Origin: Takakia lepidozioides
Lineage: Eukaryota > Streptophyta > Takakiopsida > Takakiales > Takakiaceae
NCBI GenBank assembly: GCA_030704615.1
Contig: CM060734.1
Coordinates: forward strand, 33,930,042 to 33,994,041
Direction of reading: 5' to 3'
DNA length: 64,000 bases
Under the pieces are notes generated by a model. It saw only the letters and a program-made list of their open reading frames with translations. It had not been told where the DNA came from and searched no databases. Position numbers and translations under genes: made by a program. Position 1 is the stretch's first letter. Each line of letters begins with the position of its first letter. Below are positions 23,601 through 35,134 of the stretch, in pieces.

Positions 23601-25480
23601 AGGCGGGCTTCCAAGTATGTCTGGTAAGTGTGGTTGTCACAGGAATTGTTCCAGTTTCTTTTGGCAGACGCCTAGGCATTTACTGAGGGCTCGAGCCTTT
23701 CTTTTTAGTGAAGCTGTGATCTGTCTACTCAGAGTCTGACTAACCTTGCTAGCTGCTGCCAACCTGGCTTGGAATTTAAGGATAAGACATTGGAGATTGT
23801 TTCCGGAGGAGGACCAAGCGACTTTAAGGGCTTCGAGGAATAAGGGAATACGTAGGTGAGAGCAATTTAATTTGTAAAGACATCTCCTTCTTGGGTGAGA
23901 GTTGGACAGTTTCAGGGTGGCAGAGATGAGCGCATGGTCCTATCGCAGGTATTCTCCACCATATTAAAGTCTCTAGCTACCAACCATTTATAAATTGAGG
24001 ACTCTGCAGCCATGAGGTCATTCGGTTTGCGCCAGAGTGTTGTCACTGTCGGAGACTGAGTTAGGGGCACAAATGTTGATGAAGCCAGTAGGGTCAGGAT
24101 CGTTAGGGAAAAGCAAGGAGCAGAACTGAACTCTGTCGGGGACCCATATAACATCTTTTTGAAGGTACTGAAGTAGAGAGGGAGAGATAAGGATGGCTGT
24201 ACCGCCCCTAGTATTGTCATGGGAGGGTTTCCATAGAGCCGCATTCTTAGGCCAAAGCTGATCAGAGAGATTTAGGATTTTCCTGGCGCAAAGCTTATGT
24301 TCTTGGAGGAACACAATGGCCTGCAAGGATATGAGGGGTGAGAGCCATGTGGGTTAGTACAGACTTCACTGGCTCAAAAGCGGCAGATGTGCCATCCACT
24401 GAAAGTCCATGAGAAAAAATTAATTAAATTTTAATTAAAGATATTTATTCAATTATATTTTTATCTTCATAGTTAATGGTATACTAATCATATTTAGTAA
24501 ATGTTCTCATCCCAAATATTTGAGATATTTTTTATAATGTATATTTTTAAATATTTTTCCCTTATTTAGAAATAATAGTCATTTATTATTATCTTGTAGT
24601 TTATGAAATTTGTCCATATAACAATAAGCTCCTAGAGACAATAACAATATATATATTCTTAGCAAAGATCTCCACCCAAATATGAATTTTTCAAAATGCT
24701 ATGGACAAATCGTAATGACAATTCACCCTAAAAACCAAAAATCAAAATCAAAATGAAATAAAAGCCTTGGCAACGAGCCATGTTCGTAAAGGGAAACAGG
24801 CTGGGCATTAAGGTGGCGTCAATGCCACCTTAATTCCCAGCCCCTGTTAGAGCTTAATTCCAGCCCAGAAGACCAACCAGATTAAGGTGGCAGGTGAATT
24901 GTCATGTTCCAAGAGGGGCTGGGATTTTGGGGGTTTTTTTGGTACAAAAAAGTCCATAGTGTCTGGATGGATGGATAGATGGAATTGTTCACAAATTTAT
25001 ATTTGTGTCTATTCAAACATTATGTATCTAATTGTAAAGTCCATATAATGAATTGGTTTGCACAAATAGGTTTTTCAGATGGCATTTGGGACAATAGAGG
25101 GACCGTGACAGTCCATTGGAATTCCCTACAACAGTCCATAGCTTCATGAGATTTCATCCAAATTCCAAAATAATTGTACCCACATGTATATGTACATATG
25201 GTAAGTGGCTAACCCATTCTAAGTCCATTTGATACGAATATATACTTATGTGTATAGGGTGAAGAATAATATGACAAGCAGTCAGTCGAAAACTGCAAAT
25301 TGCAGTCCAAATTGAGCCAATGTAGTCTTTTTTCAGAGCCATCCTATCATAGCCCAGACCCCTAATATTCCAGGATGAAAGGTTAACCTGCATTATGAGA
25401 GTTTGGCAAGCTGAGAGGGAACTTCTGAAATGATGGCTTGGGGAGAACAAATCTAAATTTCGTTCGTTTGTCAAGGGGGG
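20670..25480 (-). pseudogene. LINE ORF2 remnant: endonuclease, reverse transcriptase, zf-RVT tail
   Basis: Endonuclease blocks: SSWNIRGLG, LQEHKL, GGTAILIS. RT blocks: GVITLLFKKRDRSSIGNYRP (about 23100-23040), QAGFIKGRYILDNVLLAQE, LLDFKKAFNRVDW, catalytic YVDD at 22550-22539, GFKVNWAKTKAL. The C-terminal block resembles zf-RVT (SLEHCLIHCKAPSTIW, about 21030-20980). The frame is cut into at least eight pieces by stops and frameshifts, including a TAG just before YVDD. It is the ordinary L1-type polyprotein that copies the LINE RNA at nicked DNA. Confidence 0.82.
24340..25330. other. AT-rich insertion splitting the LINE endonuclease domain
   Basis: The endonuclease start VNLSSWNIRGLGYDRMALKK lies at about 25400-25330, but the next conserved block (IVFLQEHKLCARKILNL) lies at about 24320-24260. 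In intact LINEs these blocks are about 15 residues apart. The intervening DNA is AT-rich and non-coding and includes an inverted pair ATTAAGGTGGC...GCCACCTTAAT. The boundaries are approximate and I could not define target duplications. Confidence 0.5.
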
Positions 25481-26551
25481 GTTGGGAGGTGGCCTGGAAA
25501 AGGTTTAAGGGGGGCTGAAGAGACTGGCTTAGCAAAGTTCTATGATCATGATATGTGATGTGGGGGTTATTCAGCGGGCATCCACAGTTGTCAACTGACA
25601 TGAATCTGGAACTTGTGAGCAATCTAAGTCGAATAGATGAAGGTCTGGAGGATAGTTGCATGAAGAAGTCGGAGAGCAGAATGAACCTGAGCGGTGTAGG
25701 GGTATCAGAAGGGAGAGGGCCAGAGCCCAGGTAAATAGAGAATTCCTCACCGCTAGGAGGGTAGTGAATGGATGGGAGAAATTTCCATGAGGGAGGACAT
25801 GGGAGACCAGGACGGGATGACAGAAACCTGCATTTACGGGGGTTATTTGTATTGGCATAGTAAATGATAAAAGGAATAGAGGTGGTTGAAGAGATTGAAC
25901 TTACATGGTTGGGCGAGGTGGACAGAGACCTAGGGATTGGAGTTGGGGACGACAACGACAGTTGGATTGGGAAGGTGGGTGACGGCAGAATGGTGAAGTA
26001 GCTGGGTGGCCTGTAGTAGCATCTGTGGCATGGGCTTCAATTCGGAGGAGCTGGATGTGGAAATGGATCCTTTTGGGTCGTACTTGTAGATCGGGTTGAA
26101 GTCCGGTCTTGAGGCTTCCTCGATACGCTGCCCCTCAATTTCTTCATTGACATTGATCCCCTCTGTTTCGAGGATTGCATGAAGAATGGTAAAGGCATTG
26201 CAGATTGCATCTTTAGTTCTTATGAGGGCCTTGTTGATAGTGCATGGCTCGTCGAAATGAGGTGGTTCTGCCCGTACTCCTGGCAGCGTGAAGTTGCTAT
26301 TGAGGAGCATTTTCTCGTCCATGAGTGCAAGGATATGCGTGGAGGGGGACAGATCCTGGCTCATGCCCGGGTATGCTTCGGTGTAGGATCCCAAGTAATG
26401 CATTCATGGGATGGGAGAGTGAAGAAAGGTAGGCAGGTGTTGAAATAGTTGTGTATTTTGTTGCATAGAGTGGGCACCGGGCTGTTGTCCATTGGGGATT
26501 TGGCCATGAAGGATTGCACATCCTGCACCGTAATCCATAAAGATTGCAGGT

Positions 26552-28190
26552 TCATGCCATCTCTTGCTGTAATGAGGAAGGCAGGTCTGGGTTTCCTCCT
26601 ATACACCATTGGTGTGATGCAAATGGCCGATGGAACGCTGTGGAATTAAGCTGGGAGCAACCCTTGAGGTAAAGAGTGGGAAAAGATTGTAATTTGCTGC
26701 ATATGCTAGCCACCACTGGGTTGTGGGCAATGGGAGAAGTCCGCTGGAATGGAGTGAAAGCAGATGGTGGCTGCTTGCTCTCTGTCCTTTCGGTGGTGGC
26801 TGCCGCTTTCCCTTTGGCAGCTATCGGATCAGAACCCCTGCTGCATGAATCCAGATTCCCTTGGACATTTCTGGCAGACCTGGATGATGCTTCGAAGACC
26901 ATTGGGTTGATGACTTCTTTTCTTTTCTTAACTGGAGGGGATGAGGAAGAGATCTGGATGGTAGCTGAATCATTTTCCATGTAGGCTGGAGACTGGCAGT
27001 CATTGCTTTTGGCTGGAACCTGTGAGGTGGGAGGCATGAAGACCCTTGAAGGACCTGGGACTGCTGGGGGGTTGGTAGTCTCTCGCGAAATTGGGTCTGA
27101 TGTCGGGTTAGAGATAGGAATAATTGATACAGGTGCTGAGCCAGAGTTGGTGGCAATTCCTCTTTTTCTCTTTGCCTTGGGAAAGTTAGCCTTTAGGTGA
27201 CCTGATAGCCCACAGTTGTAGCATTCAGATGAGGCCGTGTCTTTGGACACCTCGACAGAAAAGTAATTCCCCAATTTATCAATTGGCAATTTGATGAACT
27301 GTGGAAGAACCGAGTCGTTTGGCATGACAACCGCAATTCTGGCAAAGCCATTTTCATGAATTTTGGAGTTGATCGTGTTGCCTTGCCATGCTGGATTCTC
27401 CCTCAAGGAATCCAAACACATCTTGTGATCAAACACCCCAATATATCCCAAGTATGCGCCAAAGTAGTTTCCAATGTTTGGCAGATAGAAGAGATATTGA
27501 TCTGGGATATAGGGGAGGGAGATAACCCTGGGGCTCCAAATTTTGCCATTGCAATTTCCCATTGCTTTAGACCAAGGAAAAACGTTGACGTTGAAGCCAT
27601 GCAGATATGGGTTGAACACCAATGCTCGATCAGCTGCCTCTTTGGAGTCCAACACGATAGAGAAGAAGCCTCTCCCTCTGGCTTGGCAGAAATAGTGAAG
27701 CAGGATCCCATTGCCTCCCAAATGCCTAATTGCCCAATCTGTTGCGTAAGCTCTGCCTACATTTTTGCCTGGAAAATGCAGCAGGATACCTTTGCTCTAG
27801 ATATCAGCAACAGTGCCCTCAAGGTGATTGATATCAATATCTACGAAGGGGTGTTCCTTGTTCATGGCTACCTGCAATGCAGCAACTTCCTCCGGAAACC
27901 CTTCCATGATATCCGTGCTCTGGCTCGGTGGCGAGGAAAGAGCTGGATCAATAGCTTGTGGAGCCGTTACACCTGATGTGAGAGGATAGGCGGATGAATC
28001 CCCAGCTGAGGTAGGAACCGAGGGACATGCAGAAGATGGGTTTCTGCGGGTGAGAATTTTTTGACTGGGCTCGATGAACCATGAAGAATTCGGCGCCCGT
28101 GGAAGGCTGCATGATCTGGAGATTGGCGAACTTGGATGGACCCGACCTAGCTGGAGCAGAAGCAAAGGCTCTGTTGGGAATTGGTCCCAT
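26552..28190 (-). pseudogene. LINE ORF1, gag-like RNA-binding protein with zinc knuckle
   Basis: The DUF4283-like part includes GRGFFSIVLDSKEAADRAL and MGNCNGKIWSPRVISLPYIP. A CCHC knuckle follows (CYNCGLSGHLKANF) whose last Cys position holds Phe, then a basic stretch KAKRKRG and a long Ser/Pro-rich tail. An in-frame TAG near 27797 splits the frame into 28240-27797 and 27721-26552. The protein would coat the LINE RNA. Plus-strand open frames over this region are shadows. Confidence 0.75.
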
Positions 28191-28975
28191 ATAATTGCCT
28201 GGGAGGAATGATAAAATGAGGAGAAGGGAGTAGAGAACAAGTGGAATGAATTTTAAGAAGATCAGGTGAGGTCAGTGGAGAGCGGAGGTGAGGTAAGAGA
28301 GATGGAGAGTAGTGAAGCACCGATAACGAGCAGAAACAAGCATCTGGCCGGGGAGTCCCTATGCAGAAGAGAGGAGAGGCGACGAGCTGTGTGGGCTAAG
28401 GGTGGTGGGAAATTAGCGCTGGCGACGGCTGCATGGCCGGAGGAGCCAGAAGTTGTCGGCAACCATTATTTCGATGGAGGCCAAGGAAAGGTGATTGGTT
28501 TAGGGAGCTTTAATCAAGGGAACGCGTGAAGGGTCAAGCCTTTGGCGGCTGCGCATTGAAGGGGTGATGAGTGACCTTTGGCGGCTGCGCATTAAGGGGT
28601 GATGAGTGACCTCTTAAGGTACAGGACGTCACAGTTCCAAGGAGGGATGAAGAAGGGAAGTTCGTTAGCAAAAGGTATGAAGTTGGGGCTTGCTCGCGAG
28701 CGATGGATTCTTGATATGATTGTTTGGAATGAAGCCACCTGGTACGGGTGATGATTTAGGAAGATGCGACGTGAAAGCTGAAGGTGTGAGGTTACTGCAG
28801 CATACGAAGGAGAACACCAGAGAGCCGTTCGGGGAGCTTGCTCTCTCACCGCGTTTCGTGGAGCTCTTCTTTCTTGTCCATCCCCCAATTCTAATCTTAG
28901 TTGATGATATACATTGGTAGCAATGAATATAATTAGATAATTTAAATCAATAAATACATATTTATGGGTTATGTA

Positions 28976-29480
28976 CAGTGTTGGACTGGTATATAGGTGA
29001 AGGACTAGTATATATATTGGTATGTGCACTGATATAAGATAACAGAACAGTCTGGTATTATTTGGGAGAATACTTGGTCATATACTAGACCAGGTTGGTA
29101 TCAGTTTTTATATACCAGCCACAATTCCAGTCCCCCCCCCCCCCCCCCCCCCCGACTTCCTCATTTATTCTGGTATGTGTACTACACTAATTTATATGTA
29201 TATATGCCTATATACATTTATTTATGTATATTTATTTCTCTATGTGCATTTTATTTGTTTTCATTGCTATTTCATAAACTTGTAGTTCAAGATGGCTTTG
29301 AAATGATACCAGAGTTGATATCTCATACCAGCTGGTTTTGTGGTCATGATACTTATACTCATACCAGTATCTGGAAAAAATACATCCACCATTATATAGA
29401 TGGTATGAAAGTTTTGTGATACGTTTGGTACACCCAGTTCCAGACTGGTATATAGAAAACTTGATACCAGTCCAACACTG
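28976..29480. mobile_element. Non-autonomous hAT-type element, 505 bp, perfect 8-bp target duplication
   Basis: Ends CAGTGTTGGACTGGTATA and ACCAGTCCAACACTG. The target duplication GTTATGTA is perfect (28968-28975 and 29481-29488). The interior is rich in TGGTAT/ATACCA motifs and has a C27 run (about 29127-29153). No coding capacity. Same family as the elements at 14.3 and 19.9 kb. Confidence 0.9.
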
Positions 29481-29859
29481 GTTATGTAATATTAGATATG
29501 CAATGTTGGTGAGATGCGTTTATCCACACATGATCTGATTGAGAGCCATAAATTATGAATCAGAGTTGCGTGAAAATAAGTCGCGAGTATTTATAATTAC
29601 TTGTTGATAAGAAATTATTTTGTAAAATATCTACAATCTCATAACATTATCGCTGGATAAAAATAAAAATAAAAAACATGGAAAAAAATCACTGGAATTG
29701 AATTAGAAAATGGGTAATTACAAGGAAAGAAATAATTTAAGTGGATATTTTATATACTCCAATTAGGTTACTTTGTTTTCCTTGTATTCAAATATTTGAA
29801 TGCTGATATTTAGATATAAAAACTTATAAATAATATTATATAATGCTCACTCTCCTTCA

Positions 29860-30060
29860 TTCTCTGCAACATCTGATCAAGATGTACCAGATGCTCATCC
29901 TAGCTTTCATTGTGAATGTTTAAGTTATCTACAAACACCTTTGCGCATTCTCTTATTTCCTTGCAGGCTAGTACTGTGTTCATGGTTCGCTGGAATGTAG
30001 CTGTCGCATTCTTGAATTCAAACGACATCACGAACCACTTGTATATGCTAACATCATGGT
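29860..30060 (-). pseudogene. Ty3/gypsy reverse transcriptase fragment
   Basis: The minus strand reads FEFKNATATFQRTMNTVLA followed by FVDNLNIHNES-stop-DEHLVHL, matching the gypsy block PFGLKNAPATFQ...YxDD...EEHL with the catalytic YxDD changed to FVDN. Only about 65 codons are recognisable, so it is a dead fragment. Confidence 0.75.
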
Positions 30061-32560
30061 AGAACTAGAGGAGGATATGTGGGAAGCAGACAACAAGGTA
30101 TATTCACTGCAGCAACGTATGGAACAACCTAAGAACTAAATAATACAGCTTTAGGATGAGGCATGTGAAAAAGATGAGTCCAAAGGGAGTAAGGACCCCA
30201 CTACAACACACCTATGTTCCTCCAACAGATGAGGTTTCACTATTTTTTTGACTATATACGATTGACTACAACAGTGAAACATACCACTACCTGGTTAGTA
30301 AGACTGACACAATCTTTAAGAAATTGACAACTGTAATTATCGTCACTATCATTTAAAATATTCATTAATTCTTGAAAACTAACAGTCAAGTATTTGACTG
30401 TATTAAAGCATAATAGTAGAAATGGTTGCTGGTGATAATGAACAGTTCAATAAATGACTATATGAAAATGTAAGTCTGAGTAGTAGAGTGAAACTAAAAA
30501 CCATAAAATAGTATAACAATGCACTTCTTTTGAATAAATGATTTACTCAAATGTCATATTAGCTTAAGGATAAATGTGGATGAATGATATTAAACAAAAT
30601 GATGACTAGGACCTCATGAATGTACATATGTCATCAAGTCATCTTTGTGCAAGTCATTTGTTGTCATGGCTCCCTAATATGACTCCAGATTTGAAATTCA
30701 TTATTGACTATATTCGTTTGAACATGTAAGATTTTCATTTAGTGAATTTTAAAACTCCACAGCAATGGATGTTTCTTCAGCCTATTACAAAAATACAAGT
30801 GTCAAACATAACATCAAGAGCAAAGACCCCTTGATGGCCAATGTATGTGTTGTGCCGGTGAACTCTATGTTTTCTGCAATGTTAAAGCCTAAAGGGTAGA
30901 GAAAGTACTCTGTACTTAAGGAGATTTTTCAGCCTAATATATTGTGTCGATTAGGTGATCACAACTAATGTTCACGTAAAAGAGTGAAGAATCCTTGGAG
31001 AGAGAGATATATATATATATATTAGTGGAAAATTAAATTCAAATAGGGACTCAAAAAAGATTGGACTACATCAAAATTATTCGTCAGAAGCATATTAGAT
31101 TTGGAGTGTCATCTTCAGTGTTAATGCCGACAATGGCTTCATTTGATCTTCTCAAGAATGGTTTGATTTGACAAAAAGGCGAGAAACAAATTTTGAAATC
31201 AATCCCTTGAAAAGTTTGTTCACCAAATCCTGACAACTAATATATTTTTAAAATTCTCATTTTATATCATAAAATCAGGAAAAAAAATAAAATTATCTTG
31301 TATGGTAGTCGAACAAATTATAAGTTAGTACTTTGTTTTTTAGATTATGAAATCTACATAAAACTCCAAAACTAACAAGTGAAATTGGATAATCGGTTGT
31401 AAGTAAAAAGATATTTTATCTGAATGTAAATTCAATCAAAATATTTTATAATATTTTATCTCTGATTTATAATTCCATTATTTATTGGCTGAGCTCTAAA
31501 TCAAGGATCACATTTATAAAAAGGATGCAAGTCCATGTTGTAACTTTCTTAGATAAATCCTGCACTAAAGCCACCAGCCTCTATCAAATTTTCTCAATTA
31601 TTTATATTTTAATTTTCTTTTTTTATGTAACTTGGTTACCTTCTAACATTTTTGGCTGAAAGATGTTTCGTTGTTGTTTTAGGGAGTCAATTCCAAGACC
31701 GGTTTCTTTGCTCGCCAAAACACTAATATGGGTGCATTAGTATCCATGGTTTTTCCATTTTCCACCGTACTAACCTCCAGATTTTACAAGATCTTAGGTC
31801 CCTTCAGATCAATCAAGTTATATATTATTATTATTATTTTATATTCACTAAGATTAAGATCGCAGATTTGGAAGTTTCGATGTGGATATGAGTTTTGGGG
31901 ATCCCTCCCCAACTTTAGACTTTCAAATTTGTGCTTTTGAATTTATTTGCCAATTTGTTGACTAAGAGACACAAAACTTGGGCTTTGTAGGGAAAGCTAT
32001 TTGCGGATGTTCGAAGAGACTGGCACAACAAATTCTTGTGAAATTTGACTTACTTGGGCAAAAATGGCATCGTTTGGACTAGATTTTCTAGCACAAGAAT
32101 TGTTCGGCATGACAAGTCTCCCCAAAGTATATTTAGGAGTCACCACTTGGAAGGTAATGATCATGAGGTTTAATTGGTGATATTGGAAAAGTCGCAAAAA
32201 TCGAGGTACACTTAGATTTTGCTCCTCCTAAATAGTTGGCTCTTCTATCTCTTTCTTCTAGTACTTTGCGTTGTTGCATTCTCAGAGCTATGATATTTTC
32301 TCGACTACTGGTGCTTTCTTGTTTGCTTTTGGCTCTTAGTTATTTTTTCTTGATTCGGGGTGGTTTTCTCTTTATTTTTTGACTTTAATATGGAGTGGTA
32401 TCCCCCTCACTTAAGGCTTTAAGACTTCCTCGAGGTTTTTTTTTCTCATTTTAACATTACATCACTCCCGTTCCACTATAGATAATACAAAAGAAAATAA
32501 ATTGAAAAAATATTTTCTACATTTTAGATCTTATCGGATAGGATTGAAGTATTTATCATA
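30061..32560. other. AT-rich stretch between gypsy remnants
   Basis: Probably very old retrotransposon sequence, but six-frame reading gives no motif I can name. A short (AT)n tract lies near 31007-31022. No gene is supported. Confidence 0.4.
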
Positions 32561-32564
32561 GAAC

Positions 32565-33265
32565 TCAAACAAGTGTGAGTTTGGAAAGCAAGTTCTGGTC
32601 TTCTTAGGCTATATGGTGTCAAAGAATGAGATTCAACCAGACCCCAACAAGGTTGCAGCAATCCAGAAGTATCTAATTCCAAGAAATCCTAAGGCAATGA
32701 AGAACTATTTAGGGTGCATAGGGTACTACATAACTTATGTGAAGTCGTATGCACAAGACTAGCATAAGAAGCGACACCATTGTTTGAACCAACAAAAAGA
32801 CCTACAGTTCAAGTGGAGTCTGCAGTAGAATGTCTTTGCGAGACTGAAGCTGAAACTCATACAGACATCGATATTGATTATAATGCTAGACTTTGCTAAA
32901 CCTTTTACGATTGGTCCATAAGAGGTGTATGAGTTATATTGTCTTAGAAAGAAGGGAAAAAAAAAAAAAATGATAGCAAGGCTTTTTCTAAAACACCAAA
33001 AAAATATGAAAGACAATGTTATGCGCTGGTCTGAGGAATTCTTCAATTTCGACAATACATCTATAAGACACAATTCATGGTAGGAACTGATCATAAACCT
33101 TTAAAATGGCTAGCAACTGTGAGTGACGCATATGACAGAAGATGTCGTTGTATTATGATGCTATATGACTTTGAATTTCATATTTTACATAGACCAAGTG
33201 GCAAACATACCAATGTAGATGTACTCAGCACATATCCAGTGGGACCGACAAGTGTGAAAGATGAT
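32565..33265 (+). pseudogene. Ty3/gypsy RT-RNase H fragment
   Basis: The plus strand reads VFLGYMVSKNEIQPDPNKVA, then PRNPKAMKNYLGCIGYY, a degenerate FKWS...FAKPFTIG segment with stops, an A-rich interruption (about 32957-32970), then VGTDHKPLKWLATVSDAYD and FEFHILHRPSGKHTNVDVLS. This is the gypsy order from RT C-terminus to RNase H. It has several stops and no LTRs, protease or integrase nearby. It lies on the opposite strand to the fragment at 29.9 kb, so it is a separate insertion or has been rearranged. Confidence 0.85.
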
Positions 33266-33649
33266 TTTGAAATAATTATGAAAGAGAAACCATGGAAGCC
33301 AATAATGCACATGTCATGGTTCTTACTCTTGAATGGACGTCATCCAAGATGTATGCAGAGTTGTTTAAAGTCATTGGGGGAAGGTATCACCTTGCATGCA
33401 TGATAGAAAGATGTGTGAAGAAATATTTCAGTTTTCAGTCAAAATCACACCGCAAGACTCTGCGTCCTAGAGTTTGGGGCTCTTCACTTATTTTGGGAGA
33501 CATGGGAGAAACAAATTCGGGGTGAGTAGATTGGAGATGGGAAATCGAGCTTGATTCTAAGTTTTCAGATTTTTTTGAGAATATTATAAATTATTGTTGT
33601 TGTTTAGGAAGAACGTAGTTTATGCATGAGGGCTAAAAATAAATTTACG

Positions 33650-34020
33650 TACGACCGCTAGTAATTGACGGTCGTACTATGCAATTTATAAATAAATAAA
33701 AACGTGTCACTGCAAAAAATTGGCGGTCATATGTAATTTTTAAAAAACAAAGTAGGTGCAACGGTCAAATAATGACGGTCATATGTAAATTTTACAACAA
33801 TAAAGACGTGCGACCGCCGAAAATTAGCGGTCGCATGAAATGAAAAAAAACAAAAATAGGTGAGACCATCAAGTTTTGGCACTTGCTTTTGTTTATTTTT
33901 GAGAAAACAATGGTACGACCGCCAGCATTTTGCAGTATCAATAATTTTTTAAATTGAAAATTATGCAAAAAATATCTTCAATTTAAATAAATAAACTGCC
34001 ACCGCCAAATTTTGGCAATC
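33650..34020. repeat. Array of hairpin-type repeats, GCGACCGCC...GGCGGTCGC family
   Basis: About five degenerate units. The clearest are ACGACCGCTAGTAATTGACG plus GTCGTA (about 33651-33676) and GTGCGACCGCC...AGCGGTCGCAT (33808-33836). Each pairs CGACCGCC with GGCGGTCG across 4-8 nt. Spacers are AT-rich. It is related to the arrays at 50.74-51.20 and 59.51-59.79 kb but more diverged. Confidence 0.65.
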
Positions 34021-34029
34021 TAAATCTAG

Positions 34030-34145
34030 ATGTGTATCCACTTGGGCTGCCACCTCGTCACTTGGGATTAAGAAAAAAATAATGAAAGTATAAAAAAATA
34101 CATAAATTAACATCTGTTTTGGACATGACGCTGACGTGCAAACGT
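34030..34145. repeat. Copy of the module adjoining the hairpin arrays
   Basis: GGGCTGCCACCTCG, an A-rich stretch, then TTTTGGACATGACGCTGACG. A diverged copy in the same orientation lies at 37115-37215, and an inverted copy at 50545-50690. Each copy abuts a hairpin array, so it is probably a terminal part of the same element family. Confidence 0.45.
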
Positions 34146-34492
34146 AGATCTAGGGCTATGAAAAAGCGCCGCGGGCTCAGCCTGTTACGTCTTGCCATGT
34201 GGCGTGAAGACATGCAACTAGGATTTGTATAATGCGGCCTGACCTTGTGTGTGTAAATGTGTCCTAGCACGATACGTGTGAGATTTACGTCAATTCACTT
34301 GTGAAGATCCTCCTCTCGCGTGCATGCACGCTTTTCTTTGCTCACCCCTTGTCATTTTGTTCAATACTTGAGATGACAGAAGATTATTCTCTCATCTTGT
34401 TTTATGGTGGAGAGCCGCTAGGTACGATTGATTGTCATTTCCCTAATCTCCTACAGTGGCGTGTTTATGTGATGTGTTAATGCCCATTAGGG

Positions 34493-35134
34493 TTGTGTAA
34501 GAATGGCCTCATCCCGCCCCATCTCTGTGTTTCTATCGTGCTTTCCTTCTGTTTATGTGCTAATCTTTCGGTCTCTAGCTGCGTTGTCAGTCGTGAGGAA
34601 GAGAGCTTGCACATTCAACTTAATCTGCTCATTCCGCTTTCTGCTAGTCTGAATACTCATGCTAACCCTCCATCCCTTGCGCCGTCTGGCACTCTTGCCC
34701 TGCCGGTGTCAATCATATCTGGAGACAATGCTGTCGATCTGAGCCGTGCTGTTCATTTAAACTCACCTAGTACTAACGACTGTGCTAATCTTGTAGAGGC
34801 AGAGGCATGGTCACCGAGTCATGCACAGTCGCCTAGTTCGTTTGATAGTTGTGATCCTGATTACTACAACTTTGATAATTTTGTAGACCCAGGACCCGAA
34901 TACTTTGAAGCTCGAAGGGCGGAGGCAGATCGTGATAGGGAGAACAAACCATCCCAAACACCTGACGACTCGCTTTGTGAAATGTGTGACATTGATCGTT
35001 TTTTGTTTGAGTGCATTGAGAATGTTGTTCGACGTGATGTGGTAGAGTTCACATGGCAACACGAGGTGTTGCTTGCTCATTCTTTGTCCAGCAATGCAAC
35101 TGCGCAGACTCGTGCTGCTTATCTTGCCCAGTAA
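34493..35134 (+). CDS. Hypothetical open frame (213 codons) between two hairpin modules
   Basis: Open for 213 codons with good coding-like composition (acidic, Ser/Asp-rich centre, for example SSFDSCDPDYYNFDNFVDPG; end ATAQTRAAYLAQ). The frame has no usable ATG near its start, so if real it is an internal exon or a decayed gene. No family is recognised. It lies in the 2.9 kb bracketed by the modules at 33.65-34.14 and 37.04-37.22 kb. Confidence 0.3.
   Translation: MCKNGLIPPHLCVSIVLSFCLCANLSVSSCVVSREEESLHIQLNLLIPLSASLNTHANPPSLAPSGTLALPVSIISGDNAVDLSRAVHLNSPSTNDCANLVEAEAWSPSHAQSPSSFDSCDPDYYNFDNFVDPGPEYFEARRAEADRDRENKPSQTPDDSLCEMCDIDRFLFECIENVVRRDVVEFTWQHEVLLAHSLSSNATAQTRAAYLAQ

Larger units (their letters stand above)
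20655..28930 (-). mobile_element. L1-like plant LINE, nearly full length, decayed
   Basis: Reading the minus strand from about 28.9 kb: GC-rich leader with a short tandem duplication (28530-28620), ORF1 with gag-like domain and zinc knuckle, APE-type endonuclease, reverse transcriptase, and a zf-RVT-like C-terminus. All domains are in canonical plant L1 order over about 8.2 kb, but every ORF has stops or frameshifts. The endonuclease is split by about 1 kb of AT-rich DNA. It sits between two hAT elements (ending 20640, starting 28976), but nothing links them functionally. Confidence 0.88.

Noticed and set aside
26179-27976. Plus-strand frames up to 206 aa
   Set aside because: They are antisense shadows of the LINE ORF1 on the minus strand, which has the zinc knuckle and the DUF4283-like motif.
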